NCBI GenBank assembly: GCA_964520525.1 | Contig: CAZFNR010000020.1 | Location: 1-32,765, forward strand | Length of the DNA stretch: 32,765 bases | Reading direction: 5' to 3' | Source: JAJPXC01 sp964520525 | GTDB lineage: Bacteria; Bacteroidota; Bacteroidia; Bacteroidales; Muribaculaceae | Shown here: positions 1 through 8,812 of the stretch, piece by piece | Numbering within the stretch: position 1 is the first letter of the stretch | Layout of the letters: each line of letters starts with the position of its first letter | The notes under the pieces: generated by a model | Databases searched by the model: none | What the model was told of the DNA's origin: nothing | What the model saw: only the letters and a program-made list of their open reading frames with translations | Program-made: the position numbers and the translations under genes

Positions 1-399
1 GGTTGCACGAGCCTGACCTCGGTGACCATCGGTGGAAATGTTTCCGTTATCGGCAACTACGCATTCAGCGGTTGCACAAATCTGAGCACGGTCTATAGCT
101 ACGCCGCGACTCCGCCTCGAATGGAAAATACCGACATATTTTCAGATGAGACATATCGAGCCGCGACACTGTATGTGCCCAAAGGGTGTGTGCGTGATTA
201 CAAGGTAGCTGATTACTGGTCTCAATTCTACAATATCGTCGAAGGCAACTATGCCGGTGTTGATGACATAATCGCCGACGGAGCCGCCGCCGAAATTGTG
301 GGCTACTACAACTTGCAGGGTGTGCGCTCGGCTGAGCCGTGGGACGGGATGAACATCGTGGTCTACGGCGACGGCTCGCGCCGCAAGCTGGTCAAGTAA
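1..399 (+). CDS. BspA-type leucine-rich repeat surface protein, C-terminal fragment
   Basis: The frame is open from base 1, so this is the 3' end of a gene that starts outside the window; a GTG at 22 is internal and not a start. The first 40 or so residues are LRR_5 (BspA) repeats of the form 'GCTSLTSVTI...IGNYAFSGCTNLSTV'. They are followed by the usual end cap of such arrays ('LYVPKGCVRDYKVADYWSQF'). A linker 'AGVDDI' then leads into a terminal module of about 40 residues ending 'DGMNIVVYGDGSRRKLVK'. That module resembles the C-terminal sorting-type domains of Bacteroidetes secreted proteins (YNLQG, then a hydrophobic strand, then basic residues), so the protein is probably exported or surface bound. 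The family often mediates adhesion, but ligand and role cannot be read here. The last part of the gene is repeated, inverted, at the right end of the window. A terminator follows the stop. Confidence 0.85.
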   Translation, partial: GCTSLTSVTIGGNVSVIGNYAFSGCTNLSTVYSYAATPPRMENTDIFSDETYRAATLYVPKGCVRDYKVADYWSQFYNIVEGNYAGVDDIIADGAAAEIVGYYNLQGVRSAEPWDGMNIVVYGDGSRRKLVK

Positions 400-428
400 A
401 TATTTAAACCTTTATATACAATAGGGTC

Positions 429-458
429 GGCCTCGCTCCCAAAGAAAGGAGCGGGGCC
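429..458 (+). terminator. Rho-independent terminator after the LRR gene
   Basis: An 11-bp GC-rich stem (GGCCTCGCTCC pairing with GGAGCGGGGCC, one G-T wobble) closes an 8-nt A-rich loop and is followed by ATTTTGAT. It lies 30 nt after the stop of the LRR gene and before the glnS promoter, so it most likely separates the two transcripts. Confidence 0.8.
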
Positions 459-531
459 ATTTTGATAGATTCATTTGTGAAGGGTGTGCATTTTTTGTCG
501 GCTATGTAGGACTTAAATTGCGAATAATCCG

Positions 532-539
532 TAAATTTG
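532..539 (+). promoter_or_regulatory. Putative -7 promoter element for glnS
   Basis: TAAATTTG matches the Bacteroidetes -7 consensus TAnnTTTG and lies about 40 nt before the glnS ATG. No good TTTG -33 element is found at the usual 19-21 nt distance, so the assignment rests on the -7 box and position only. Confidence 0.45.
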
Positions 540-577
540 TGGTCTAAAATCAGAAATAACATTATCGCACCAGCACC

Positions 578-2284
578 ATGAGTGAAGAAGTTAAGGAAAT
601 AGAAGATACCGAGAAAAAAGGCTTGAACTTTGTAGAGCAAATAGTGTTTGATGACCTTAAAGCCGGAAAAAACGGAGGTCGATTGAACACACGTTTCCCG
701 CCTGAACCTAACGGGTACCTCCACATAGGTCACGCCAAAGCTATATGTATGGATTTTGGCGTGGCAGAAAAATTCGGCGGTACATGCAATCTGCGTTTCG
801 ATGACACCAATCCGGTGAAAGAGGATGTAGAATATGTTGACTCGATTCGCGAGGATATACACTGGCTCGGATTTGACTGGGGTGACCGTGAATATTACGC
901 CTCAGACTATTTCCCGAAACTATATGATTTGGCCGTTCGTCTAATCAAAGAGGGTAAGGCGTATGTCGACGATCAGACTTCTGAGGAAATAGCCGCACAG
1001 AAAGGCACCCCGACTCAACCGGGTGTTAACAGTCCATACCGCGACCGCACTCCAGAGGAGAATTTGGACTTGTTTCAGCGGATGAACGCAGGGGAGTTTG
1101 AGGAGGGTTCGTGTGTGCTTCGAGCAAAAATCGACATGGCATCTCCAAATATGCATTTCCGCGACCCCATCATGTATCGCATCATTAAGCATCCACATCA
1201 CCGCACAGGCACGAAGTGGAAGGTGTATCCGATGTATGACTTCGCACATGGTCAGAGCGACTATTTTGAGGGGGTCACTCACTCAATTTGTACACTTGAG
1301 TTTGAAGTGCATAGGCCCCTATACGAATACTTTGTAAAGGAACTTGCCGATGAGAGCTACTGCCCGCGCCAGATTGAGTTTAACCGCCTCAATTTGACTT
1401 ACACCGTCATGAGCAAGCGCAAGCTGCTCCAACTGGTCAAGGAAGGGTTGGTAGCAGGATGGGACGACCCTCGTATGCCGACAATCTCCGGTATGCGTCG
1501 TCGAGGTTTCACCCCTGCTTCGATACGCAATTTTGTCGATAAGATAGGGTATACCAAATTTGAAGCGCTCAACAGTGTATCGCTTCTCGAACACGCCGTA
1601 CGCGAGGATCTGAACAAGATAGCTACCCGCGTCATGGCGGTGGTCAATCCGTTGAAACTTGTCATCACTAATTATCCCGAGAATGAGGTTGAGTGGGTGG
1701 AGATGGAAAACAATCCCGAAGCTCCCGATGCCGGTAACCACACAATGCCATTCTCACGTGAGATATACATAGAGCGCGACGACTTCATGGAGAATCCTCC
1801 GAAAAAGTATTTCCGTCTGTGTCCCGAAGGTGAAGTGAGACTCAAGGGCGCATATATCATAAAATGCACCGGTGTTAAAAAAGATGCCGACGGCAACATT
1901 GAAGAGGTATATTGCACTTATGATCCAGAGACACGAAGTGGCCTTCCCGGCGCGGCGCGCAAAGTAAAGGGTACGTTGCATTGGGTGTCGGCCGGTCATG
2001 CCGTCGACGCTACTGTGCGCCTATACGACCGTTTGTTCAACGTAGAGAATCCTGCGGCTGAACCCGACCGCGATTTCCGCGAGATGCTCAATCCCGACTC
2101 ACTAAAGATTGTAGAAGGGGTGAAAGTCGAGCCATATTTGGCTGAGAATGCGCGACGTGGTGAAAAATTCCAGTTCCAGCGTGTCGGCTATTTCACTCCC
2201 GACTATGATTCGACTCCCGAGAAGTTGATATTCAATCGCACAATCGCACTTAAAGACAGTTGGGAAAAAGCCCAGAAAAAATAA
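578..2284 (+). CDS. glnS: Glutaminyl-tRNA synthetase
   Basis: Charges tRNA(Gln) with glutamine in the cytoplasm using ATP. The 568-residue product is close to the usual bacterial GlnRS length (about 550). The class I signature is clear: 'PPEPNGYLHIGH' at residues 41-52 and the KMSKS-type loop 'VMSKR' at 277-281. The GlnRS/GluRS family motif 'RFDDTNP' is at 73-79. The C-terminal half has the two beta-barrel anticodon-binding domains, as expected for GlnRS and not for bacterial GluRS. The ATG at 578 follows a TAAATTTG promoter element and gives the typical short acidic N-terminus of Bacteroidales GlnRS. The next gene starts 18 nt downstream on the same strand, so the two are probably co-transcribed. 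Nothing unusual is seen in the catalytic motifs. Confidence 0.97.
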   Translation: MSEEVKEIEDTEKKGLNFVEQIVFDDLKAGKNGGRLNTRFPPEPNGYLHIGHAKAICMDFGVAEKFGGTCNLRFDDTNPVKEDVEYVDSIREDIHWLGFDWGDREYYASDYFPKLYDLAVRLIKEGKAYVDDQTSEEIAAQKGTPTQPGVNSPYRDRTPEENLDLFQRMNAGEFEEGSCVLRAKIDMASPNMHFRDPIMYRIIKHPHHRTGTKWKVYPMYDFAHGQSDYFEGVTHSICTLEFEVHRPLYEYFVKELADESYCPRQIEFNRLNLTYTVMSKRKLLQLVKEGLVAGWDDPRMPTISGMRRRGFTPASIRNFVDKIGYTKFEALNSVSLLEHAVREDLNKIATRVMAVVNPLKLVITNYPENEVEWVEMENNPEAPDAGNHTMPFSREIYIERDDFMENPPKKYFRLCPEGEVRLKGAYIIKCTGVKKDADGNIEEVYCTYDPETRSGLPGAARKVKGTLHWVSAGHAVDATVRLYDRLFNVENPAAEPDRDFREMLNPDSLKIVEGVKVEPYLAENARRGEKFQFQRVGYFTPDYDSTPEKLIFNRTIALKDSWEKAQKK

Positions 2285-2302
2285 GATTTAGCAAGCCTAA
2301 AA

Positions 2303-3748
2303 ATGACCGACGCTAACGATGAGGGTAGAACCAAACTCTATAACGAGTTCCGTCGGGCGATAACATCGCCCGACGCTCGTTCCGCCTATTTTGACGAGGG
2401 TGATTTGATTGAGATTTTTGACTATGCCGGAGATCAGGGCGACGATGCTACTCGCACAGAAGTGATTGCTATCGCTTCGCGGCTCTACCCCGACAGTGAC
2501 GATTTGAAAATCAGAAAAGCGTTTTATTATTATCTCATAGATAACCCGGAAATGAGTCGTATCATCGTCAATGGCGAACATGGCGACGGTGTGTTGTGGG
2601 AGATATTAAAACTGCGCCTTGATCCCCCGGGCGAGAGTGACGCTGTCAGAGTTCTTGACGAGCTGTTCGCGAAATACGATACTCTCGGCGACGAGGAGGT
2701 GATACAGTTTGTTAATCTTGCCAACTCAGTCAAGCATCTCGATTGGGCGGTAGCCAATATTGACGGATTCAGAAAAAAGACTTCTTACATACCGACATGT
2801 TTGTATGAGATAGCGGTTCTGTCAGGCTTGAACCAAGACAACGAGACCGTGGTCAAAATGACCGAAGAATTGACACGCCTTGAGCCTTTCACTGAAGTGT
2901 ATTGGCTCATGATGGCTCGCGCTTATGCAGATATGATGCAGGTTGAGGACGCTATTTCTGCTGTTGACTATGCTCTCGCCATTGACTCTGACAACCAAGA
3001 GGCTCTGTTGCTTCGAGCTCAACTGAAGGTTCTCAATGACCAAAACGATGATGAGACCATCGACGAAGTAAAACGGCTTGTAGAGGTAGACCCCGATAAC
3101 GGCTCTTTGGTCAAAACTTTGGGTATAATGCTGACCGCCCGTGAACGGCGTGATGAGGCTATGGCGGAGTATCTTACATACCTTTTACATCATCCCGATG
3201 CTGTCGACGTATTGGAGCTTGTTCTCGGTATAAGACCTTTGGAGCATACGATTATTCGCTATTACGATGCGGTGGAGTCTCATTCCGAGAACGATTGGGT
3301 TGACCTGGCCGAGAGATTGAGCGGCGAGGGTTGCCATGAGTCGGCTGCCGCATTGCTTGGCGTATTTCATGATAAGGAGGGTCTGACTCATGGCTTTGAG
3401 CGATATGTCGTCGAATTGTATTGGTCGGGGCAGTATAAGAAAGTCGAGTCGATGCTTGATAAGCCGCCGCATAAGATTTATTCCCCGCGATTTTCTCCTG
3501 TGGTATCGCTGTGTTATGTCATGTCGATGATTAGGGTAGGGCGGTCAAAGAGAGTTGAGAAATTCATAGATGAATGGCTCGAAAATTCCAAGAATACAGT
3601 AGTTCCTTCTCCAAAAGAGCGTTTAGTCGCCACGGGAGTAAGTCTATATTTTGAGGAGCTGTATGGAATCGTTACCGGGCAAAGCGAGCGCACCATCGAC
3701 GGTATAGACCCATTTAACCCCATGATTCCCGGTACACCTGCGTACTAA
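2303..3748 (+). CDS. Tetratricopeptide-repeat protein of unknown function
   Basis: A 481-residue acidic protein without signal peptide or membrane segment, so probably cytoplasmic. Residues from about 160 to 300 show TPR-like helix pairs (for example 'EVYWLMMARAYADMMQVEDAISAVDYALAIDSDNQEALLLRAQL'-type alternation of small and aromatic positions, cited here only in outline). The N-terminal part is also helical and may hold degenerate repeats. TPR arrays serve as protein-binding scaffolds; no catalytic motif is visible and I do not assign a function. It sits 18 nt after glnS and is likely co-transcribed with it, as often seen in this order of bacteria (inference). The final residues ('DPFNPMIPGTPAY') are proline rich and outside the repeats. 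Confidence 0.85.
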   Translation: MTDANDEGRTKLYNEFRRAITSPDARSAYFDEGDLIEIFDYAGDQGDDATRTEVIAIASRLYPDSDDLKIRKAFYYYLIDNPEMSRIIVNGEHGDGVLWEILKLRLDPPGESDAVRVLDELFAKYDTLGDEEVIQFVNLANSVKHLDWAVANIDGFRKKTSYIPTCLYEIAVLSGLNQDNETVVKMTEELTRLEPFTEVYWLMMARAYADMMQVEDAISAVDYALAIDSDNQEALLLRAQLKVLNDQNDDETIDEVKRLVEVDPDNGSLVKTLGIMLTARERRDEAMAEYLTYLLHHPDAVDVLELVLGIRPLEHTIIRYYDAVESHSENDWVDLAERLSGEGCHESAAALLGVFHDKEGLTHGFERYVVELYWSGQYKKVESMLDKPPHKIYSPRFSPVVSLCYVMSMIRVGRSKRVEKFIDEWLENSKNTVVPSPKERLVATGVSLYFEELYGIVTGQSERTIDGIDPFNPMIPGTPAY

Positions 3749-3759
3749 TAATCTTTCTT

Positions 3760-3903
3760 ATGATTATACCTTCGGATAATGATGCCGTAACGGTCTTTCC
3801 GTTGCGCGAGCCTCTATTCGCTCCTCCCATACACGCCAAGCAAGATATTTGTCGCTACGGCATTGTAAAATCAGTGACAGCATCATCAGAGTGGGTAAGC
3901 TGA
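3760..3903 (+). CDS. Possible 47-residue small protein after the TPR gene
   Basis: An ATG 12 nt after the TPR stop opens a frame of 47 codons ending in TGA at 3901-3903, only 4 nt before the 3' end of the convergent MBL gene. The product starts 'MIIPSDNDAVTVFPLREP' and ends 'VTASSEWVS'; it has no signal peptide, membrane segment or domain that I recognise. In favour: it fills the gap between two genes, lies just behind a co-directional gene, and its codons look like those of its neighbours. Against: the length is short enough to occur by chance and no homologue is known to me. It is listed as a candidate only. Confidence 0.35.
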   Translation: MIIPSDNDAVTVFPLREPLFAPPIHAKQDICRYGIVKSVTASSEWVS

Positions 3904-3907
3904 ATTT

Positions 3908-4546
3908 TTACAGATATGGGTTAAAAGTCGCTTCAGCACTGATGGTTGTGCAGGGTCCATGGCCTGGATAGATTATGGTGTCGGGGGGCAGTGTCAATAT
4001 TTTTGATTGGATGCCGTCGATTAATTCCGGCCCATTGCCACCCGCAAGGTCAGTGCGGCCTATGCTGTTTTTGAAAATTACGTCTCCTGCAATGAGGAAT
4101 CCGGATTTTGGCGCATAAAGCACAATGCTTCCGGGCGAATGACCAGGAACGTGGAGCACTACCAAGGCCTCGTCGCCAATCATTATTTTGTCACCTTCAC
4201 AGAGTTTTCGCTCTATTTTGACCGGGGTTACTTCTTGCCCGATTCCAAACGCCCGTGCTTGTGCCGGAATATTTTTGCCGAGGAAATCATCGCTTTGATG
4301 TGCTTCAATATCAACTCCATACCGATTCTTGATATGTCTGTCGCCAAAAGTGTGGTCGAGATGTAAATGTGTGTTTATCAAATGTGTGATTTTTAATCCG
4401 TTGCGTTCTATGAACTCGTCGAGAAGGTGTTCCTCGGCTTCCTCAATCATGCCGGGGTCAATGATTGCGGCTTCGTGTGACACTTCATCCCAAAGGATAT
4501 AGGTGTTGACACCAAACATGTTGAAAGTGAATTGTCGGATTTTCAT
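3908..4546 (-). CDS. MBL-fold metallo-hydrolase (glyoxalase II-like)
   Basis: A 212-residue metallo-beta-lactamase-fold hydrolase of the hydroxyacylglutathione-hydrolase-like group. The binuclear metal site is complete: 'THLHLDH' at residues 59-65 (HxHxDH), His136 in 'GHSPGS', Asp155 in 'AGDVIF', and His196 in 'YPGHGP'. The substrate is not certain. Proteins of this length lack the C-terminal substrate-binding helices of true glyoxalase II and are usually annotated only as MBL-fold hydrolases acting on thioesters or related compounds. The ATG at 4546 gives the standard start of the fold ('MKIRQFTFNMFGVNTYIL'). It lies 20 nt after rsmG on the same strand, so it is probably the second gene of an rsmG-led operon. 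Confidence 0.9.
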   Translation of the reverse strand: MKIRQFTFNMFGVNTYILWDEVSHEAAIIDPGMIEEAEEHLLDEFIERNGLKITHLINTHLHLDHTFGDRHIKNRYGVDIEAHQSDDFLGKNIPAQARAFGIGQEVTPVKIERKLCEGDKIMIGDEALVVLHVPGHSPGSIVLYAPKSGFLIAGDVIFKNSIGRTDLAGGNGPELIDGIQSKILTLPPDTIIYPGHGPCTTISAEATFNPYL

Positions 4547-4566
4547 AATCTGTTACGGTTCTAAGG

Positions 4567-5214
4567 CTATTTTGATATATGCATAGGCACATATAGTAGT
4601 TTCTTTGTCTCAAAATAAGGTTCAGCGAAAAAGTCGGTTATGTCGATGTCTATGACGGGTCGGCGCGCGTTTTCGATTTCTTCGTCAAGATTACCCCCTT
4701 TGAGGCATATGACGCCGTTGTCTATGCCGTTGATGCATTTCCGAGAGATGTTTTTAGATACGAGCCTGACGAGATCTGCGAGCTGCATTACAGCGCGAGA
4801 TACAACAAAATCATATTTCTCATGACATTCGCCGATGTCACCGTGCTGGAATGAGACATTTGTCAATCCAATCTCTTCGGCGATGCTGCGTGCTACCATT
4901 ATTTTTTTCCCTATGCGGTCAATCAGGTGGAATTGGCAGTCGGGATACATTATCGCTAACGGAATCCCCGGGAACCCTCCTCCGGTGCCCATATCCAAAA
5001 ATGTAGTGCCGGCGACAGGTGCGCCATATCTGTCAAGGAATTTGGCGATAGCCAATGAATGCAGTATATGGTTGGGGTAGAGGTTGGAAATGTCTCGGCG
5101 TGATATGACGTTGATTTTGTTGTTCCATTCCGGGTAAAGCGAGCCGATTAGTTCAAATTGTGAAACTTGACAGTCGGTTAATGCCGGAAAATATTTTAAT
5201 ACGGTTTGATTCAT
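4567..5214 (-). CDS. rsmG: 16S rRNA (guanine-527-N7)-methyltransferase RsmG (GidB)
   Basis: Methylates N7 of G527 in helix 18 of 16S rRNA using S-adenosylmethionine. The 215-residue product has the family length. The SAM-binding loop 'DMGTGGGFPGIPLA' is at residues 74-87, preceded by the helix 'NHILHSLA' (48-55), which is typical of RsmG. A few residues after it comes the acidic strand end 'FHLIDRIGKK' that binds the ribose. Loss of this gene gives low-level streptomycin resistance in several bacteria (family knowledge). The ATG at 5214 yields the expected N-terminus. It is the first gene of a minus-strand pair with the MBL hydrolase and is divergent from the CvfB-like gene. Confidence 0.96.
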   Translation of the reverse strand: MNQTVLKYFPALTDCQVSQFELIGSLYPEWNNKINVISRRDISNLYPNHILHSLAIAKFLDRYGAPVAGTTFLDMGTGGGFPGIPLAIMYPDCQFHLIDRIGKKIMVARSIAEEIGLTNVSFQHGDIGECHEKYDFVVSRAVMQLADLVRLVSKNISRKCINGIDNGVICLKGGNLDEEIENARRPVIDIDITDFFAEPYFETKKLLYVPMHISK

Positions 5215-5282
5215 CTGGGTGTTATCTTGTCTTAAATAATATCTGTTTGTAGTTTTGGTTGAAGACGCAACCTATAATAATG

Positions 5283-5290
5283 CAAAATTA
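5283..5290 (-). promoter_or_regulatory. Putative -7 promoter element for rsmG
   Basis: On the minus strand the sequence reads TAATTTTG, which fits TAnnTTTG, about 70 nt before the rsmG ATG in the AT-rich divergent region. No TTTG is found at the right distance for a -33 box, so support is moderate. Confidence 0.4.
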
Positions 5291-5368
5291 TCATTAATTT
5301 TAAAATAAAACCTTAAAAAGGGGTGAAAAGCCGTCAAAAAATATGTTCTTTGTATAACAAAACTTGTA

Positions 5369-6205
5369 ATGATTATGGTAAATATAGGAAAACATAACCG
5401 ATTGCCGGTTGTTAAGATAGTAGACTTCGGGGTGTATCTCGATGCCGGAAATGGAGTGGAGATATTGCTACCTTCAAGATACATCCAAACACCATTGAAA
5501 GTAGGAGATGAGATTGATGTGTTTATCTACACCGATTCAGAAGACCGTCTGATTGCGACGACCGAGAATCCGTCTGCACAAGTCGGGGAATTCGCTTTTC
5601 TGGAGGTCGTGGATGTCAACTCTGTCGGAGCGTTTTTGGATTGGGGGTTGCCTAAGAACCTTTTGGTTCCTTTCCGGGAGCAGAAAGTCAAAATGCGAGA
5701 GGGGGGTGTTTATCCGGTTTACCTCTATCTTGACGATCTGACTAAGCGCATAGTCGCAACCGCAAAAATCGACAAATATCTCGGTAACGTTTTCCCTGAT
5801 TATGAACGGGGCGATGCGGTAACTGCGCTCGTTTTGCAGCACACTCCTATAGGTTTCCGCGCCATTGTCGACAATCTCCACAATGGAATGATTTATGAAA
5901 ATGAAATATTCCGCAATCTTGAAATCGGTGACACCATAAAAGCGTTTGTCAAAAATGTGAGAGATGACGGCAAAATCGATTTGACACTTAGTGGCAATGC
6001 TGCGGAACGCATCGCCGAGCTTGCCGACCGGGTGCTGAACTATGTCAAGATTAATGGCGGTGTAGCGGCGATGTCAGACAAGTCTTCGCCCGATGAGATA
6101 CAGGCTAAATTTCAATGCAGCAAAAAAGACTTCAAGAAAGCCTTGGGGCTCCTGTTTAAAGAGCGTAAAATTATGATGATTCCAGACGGAATCAAATTAA
6201 ATTGA
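5369..6205 (+). CDS. S1-like RNA-binding protein of the CvfB family
   Basis: A 278-residue protein with tandem S1-like OB-fold segments: about residues 8-66 ('VKIVDFGVYLDAG'), 70-132 ('LEVVDVNSVGAFLDWGLPKNLLVPF') and 145-208. The C-terminal end (about 218-277) looks like a winged helix. This architecture is that of CvfB (conserved virulence factor B) / YitL, RNA-binding proteins of the cytoplasm; in Staphylococcus CvfB affects virulence gene expression, but its targets here are unknown. The chosen ATG at 5369 gives 'MIMVNIGKHN'; an ATG two codons later is equally possible. It is transcribed alone, divergent from rsmG and about 150 nt ahead of lpxD. Confidence 0.88.
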   Translation: MIMVNIGKHNRLPVVKIVDFGVYLDAGNGVEILLPSRYIQTPLKVGDEIDVFIYTDSEDRLIATTENPSAQVGEFAFLEVVDVNSVGAFLDWGLPKNLLVPFREQKVKMREGGVYPVYLYLDDLTKRIVATAKIDKYLGNVFPDYERGDAVTALVLQHTPIGFRAIVDNLHNGMIYENEIFRNLEIGDTIKAFVKNVRDDGKIDLTLSGNAAERIAELADRVLNYVKINGGVAAMSDKSSPDEIQAKFQCSKKDFKKALGLLFKERKIMMIPDGIKLN

Positions 6206-6352
6206 CCTAATTTCTCTGTAATTGACTGCAGTCTGGACTGCTGTTTTGCCGCAGTTTTGAACGTTCGCTCCTTTTTTGTGCCGCTAAATAGCGGTGATAT
6301 GAGAAAAAATTGCCATCTTTGCAAGACTAATCATGAACTGAACATCACTCAG

Positions 6353-7378
6353 ATGCAATTTACAGCAAGCCAAATAGCCGCCTTGGTAAATGGCGAGGTA
6401 GATGGCGACGGCAATGTTGCCGTCAGCACATTCGCTAAGATAGAGGAAGGTCACCCAGGTGCGATTTCTTTCTTGTCAAATCCCAAGTACACCCGTTACA
6501 TCTATGACACGAAGTCATCTATAGTTTTAGTTAAGGATGATTTTATGCCGGAAAGACCTGTGTCGGCGACACTTATCAAGGTTGCAGACCCATATGCGAC
6601 AGTAGCGATGCTCCTTGACATGGTCTCGAAAATGACACAGCCTCAATATGAGGGAGTCGAGCAACCATCGTATATCTCAGAGGGTGTTGAAATACCATCT
6701 GATGCCTATATCGGAGCGTTTGCCTACATCGGAAAGGGTGTGAAACTCGGAAAAGGCGTCAAAATATTCCCCCAGTGTTACATCGGTGACCATGTCGCCA
6801 TAGGTGAGGGTACGATAATATATCCCGGCGTAAAAATATACCATGGATGCAAAGTAGGGCAACGGTGTGTGCTTCATGCCGGAGTTGTTGTCGGAGCCGA
6901 CGGATTCGGTTTCGCACCTGTTGGCGACCACTACAATAAGATTCCACAGATTGGGAATGTGGAGATTGATGATGATGTGGAGATTGGAGCCAATACCACT
7001 GTCGATCGCGCTACGATGGGCAGCACCCGCATAGGGAAAGGGGTGAAACTTGATAATCTGATACAAGTGGCCCACAATTGCGAGATAGGACATGATACGG
7101 TGATTGCATCGCAAACAGGAGTCGCCGGCTCGACTAAAATAGGCAGCAACTGTATGGTGGGCGGTCAAGTCGGTTTCTCCGGGCACATTCATGTGGGCGA
7201 CCGTGTCATGATAGGCGCTCAGAGTGGGATACCGTCAGATGTGGCAGACGATAGTCAGGTTATGGGTTATCCCTCTATGCCGCTGAAAGATTTCTATCGT
7301 CAGGCTGTGTATCTCAAAAATCTTGCGAAGCTCTATGGCCGTGTCAATGAACTCGAAAAAATAGTAACAAAAAAATAA
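6353..7378 (+). CDS. lpxD: UDP-3-O-acylglucosamine N-acyltransferase
   Basis: Third step of lipid A synthesis: transfers a hydroxyacyl chain from acyl-ACP to the 2-amino group of UDP-3-O-acyl-glucosamine. The 341-residue product has an N-terminal uridine-binding domain ('MQFTASQIAALVNGEVDGDG', residues 1-20) and then a left-handed parallel beta helix of many hexapeptide repeats from about residue 105. The central catalytic region 'VAHNCEIGHD' is conserved. The frame is open upstream to 6257, but the ATG at 6353 is chosen because family members start with this 'F(T/S)A.QIA' sequence and the extra 32 residues resemble nothing. It is the first gene of lpxD-lpxC/fabZ-lpxA, with 12 nt to the next gene. 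Confidence 0.96.
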   Translation: MQFTASQIAALVNGEVDGDGNVAVSTFAKIEEGHPGAISFLSNPKYTRYIYDTKSSIVLVKDDFMPERPVSATLIKVADPYATVAMLLDMVSKMTQPQYEGVEQPSYISEGVEIPSDAYIGAFAYIGKGVKLGKGVKIFPQCYIGDHVAIGEGTIIYPGVKIYHGCKVGQRCVLHAGVVVGADGFGFAPVGDHYNKIPQIGNVEIDDDVEIGANTTVDRATMGSTRIGKGVKLDNLIQVAHNCEIGHDTVIASQTGVAGSTKIGSNCMVGGQVGFSGHIHVGDRVMIGAQSGIPSDVADDSQVMGYPSMPLKDFYRQAVYLKNLAKLYGRVNELEKIVTKK

Positions 7379-7390
7379 AATTCATATCTA

Positions 7391-8773
7391 ATGAAGCAAG
7401 TAACCTTAAAGGACTCTTTTACCGTCAAGGGGAAAGGCCTTCACACGGGTCTGGATATTGAAGCGACTTTTTGTCCGGCACCCGAGAATCATGGATATAA
7501 ATTTCAACGTGTCGATCTTGAGGGTGAACCAATCATAGATGCATTGGCCGAGAATGTCGTGGCTACCAGCCGCGGAACGGTGATTGGCCGCGGTGATGCA
7601 AAAGTTAGTACTATCGAACACTCCATGGCTGCTTTATACGCAGCCGGAATAGATAATGTGCTTGTTAAGATAAACGCTCCCGAAGTTCCCATTTTAGATG
7701 GTTCCGCCAAAGAGTATTGCGAAAGAATCGCAGAGGTTGGGGTCATTGAACAGAATGCAGACAAGAACTTTTATGTAGTAAAGCAGAAGATTGAGGTTAG
7801 AGACGATACCACAGGCTCTTCAATTGTAGTATTACCCGATGATGATTTTACAATTGATACGATGATAGCGTTTGATTCGCCTGTCCTCTCCAATCAATAT
7901 GCCACTCTGGATAGTCTCGACGATTTCCCGGCAGAGATAGGCAACAGTCGTACGTTCGTATTCGTACGCGAAATTGAACCGCTTGTCAAGGGTAATCTCA
8001 TCAAAGGTGGAGATCTTGACAACGCCATCGTCATATATGACTCTCCACTTCCTCAGGAGGAACTTGACCGTCTTGCCGACTTGATGCACGTCCCTCACAA
8101 ACGCGTTAGCGAGTATGGTTATGTCAATGAAAAGCCTCTAACTACAGAGAATGAGCCGGCGCGCCACAAATTAATGGATGTGCTTGGTGACATCGCTCTC
8201 ATCGGACGTCCGTTAAAGGGGAAGGTCATTGCTACGCGCCCCGGCCATACGCTTAATGCTACGTTTGCCAAGCAGATACGCCGCGAGATTAAACGTCAGG
8301 ACATTCAGGCACCTTCTTATAACCCTAATGCTGAGCCGTTAATGGATGTCAATGCGATTCGTGAACATCTTCCACACCGCTATCCGTTCCTTCTTGTGGA
8401 TAAAATAATAGAGAAGGGACAAAACTATATTGTCGGTATGAAAAATGTCACAGCCAATGAACCGTTTTTCCAAGGCCATTTTCCTCAAGAACCGGTTATG
8501 CCCGGTGTGCTTCAAGTTGAGGCTATGGCGCAAACAGGGGGACTACTCGTGCTCGGTGCTGTCGATGATCCTGAGCGTTACTCGACATATTTCATGAAAA
8601 TAGACAATGTTAAGTTTCGTCAGAAGGTGGTCCCAGGTGACACGTTGGTATTCCATGTATCGTTCATGACTCCCTTACGTCGCGGTTGCGCCCTTATGAA
8701 AGGATATGCTTTCGTAGGTGAGAAAGTCGCTTGTGAATGTGAGTTCATGGCTCAGATTGTAAAAAATAAATAA
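7391..8773 (+). CDS. lpxC/fabZ: Bifunctional LpxC deacetylase / FabZ dehydratase
   Basis: A natural fusion typical of Bacteroidetes. Residues 1 to about 310 are LpxC, the zinc-dependent deacetylase that commits UDP-3-O-acyl-GlcNAc to lipid A. The zinc ligands are His77 ('IEHSMAAL') and His259/Asp263 ('RHKLMDVLGD'), and the general acid His286 is in 'RPGHTLNA'. Residues from about 318 to 460 are FabZ, the 3-hydroxyacyl-ACP dehydratase of fatty-acid elongation. Its catalytic His329 is in 'LPHRYPFLLVD' and Glu377 in 'PGVLQVEAMAQTGG'. Joining the two activities places an enzyme consuming hydroxyacyl-ACP beside one committing it to lipid A, which may balance membrane and LPS synthesis (inference). 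The length of 460 residues matches known fusions. It lies between lpxD and lpxA in one operon. Confidence 0.97.
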   Translation: MKQVTLKDSFTVKGKGLHTGLDIEATFCPAPENHGYKFQRVDLEGEPIIDALAENVVATSRGTVIGRGDAKVSTIEHSMAALYAAGIDNVLVKINAPEVPILDGSAKEYCERIAEVGVIEQNADKNFYVVKQKIEVRDDTTGSSIVVLPDDDFTIDTMIAFDSPVLSNQYATLDSLDDFPAEIGNSRTFVFVREIEPLVKGNLIKGGDLDNAIVIYDSPLPQEELDRLADLMHVPHKRVSEYGYVNEKPLTTENEPARHKLMDVLGDIALIGRPLKGKVIATRPGHTLNATFAKQIRREIKRQDIQAPSYNPNAEPLMDVNAIREHLPHRYPFLLVDKIIEKGQNYIVGMKNVTANEPFFQGHFPQEPVMPGVLQVEAMAQTGGLLVLGAVDDPERYSTYFMKIDNVKFRQKVVPGDTLVFHVSFMTPLRRGCALMKGYAFVGEKVACECEFMAQIVKNK

Positions 8774-8812
8774 AGCTCTTCAGAATTTAGTCGATAGATA
8801 ATTTTATAATAA

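Noticed and set aside
404..862. Long minus-strand frame overlapping the glnS start
   Set aside because: It is antisense to the conserved N-terminus of GlnRS and its terminator; the product resembles nothing.
6281..6294. Small hairpin CCGCT/AGCGG before lpxD as a terminator of the CvfB-like gene
   Set aside because: Only 5 bp and not followed by a T-run; not convincing.
6257..6352. 32-codon N-terminal extension of LpxD
   Set aside because: The residues do not resemble LpxD, and the internal ATG at 6353 gives the conserved family start.
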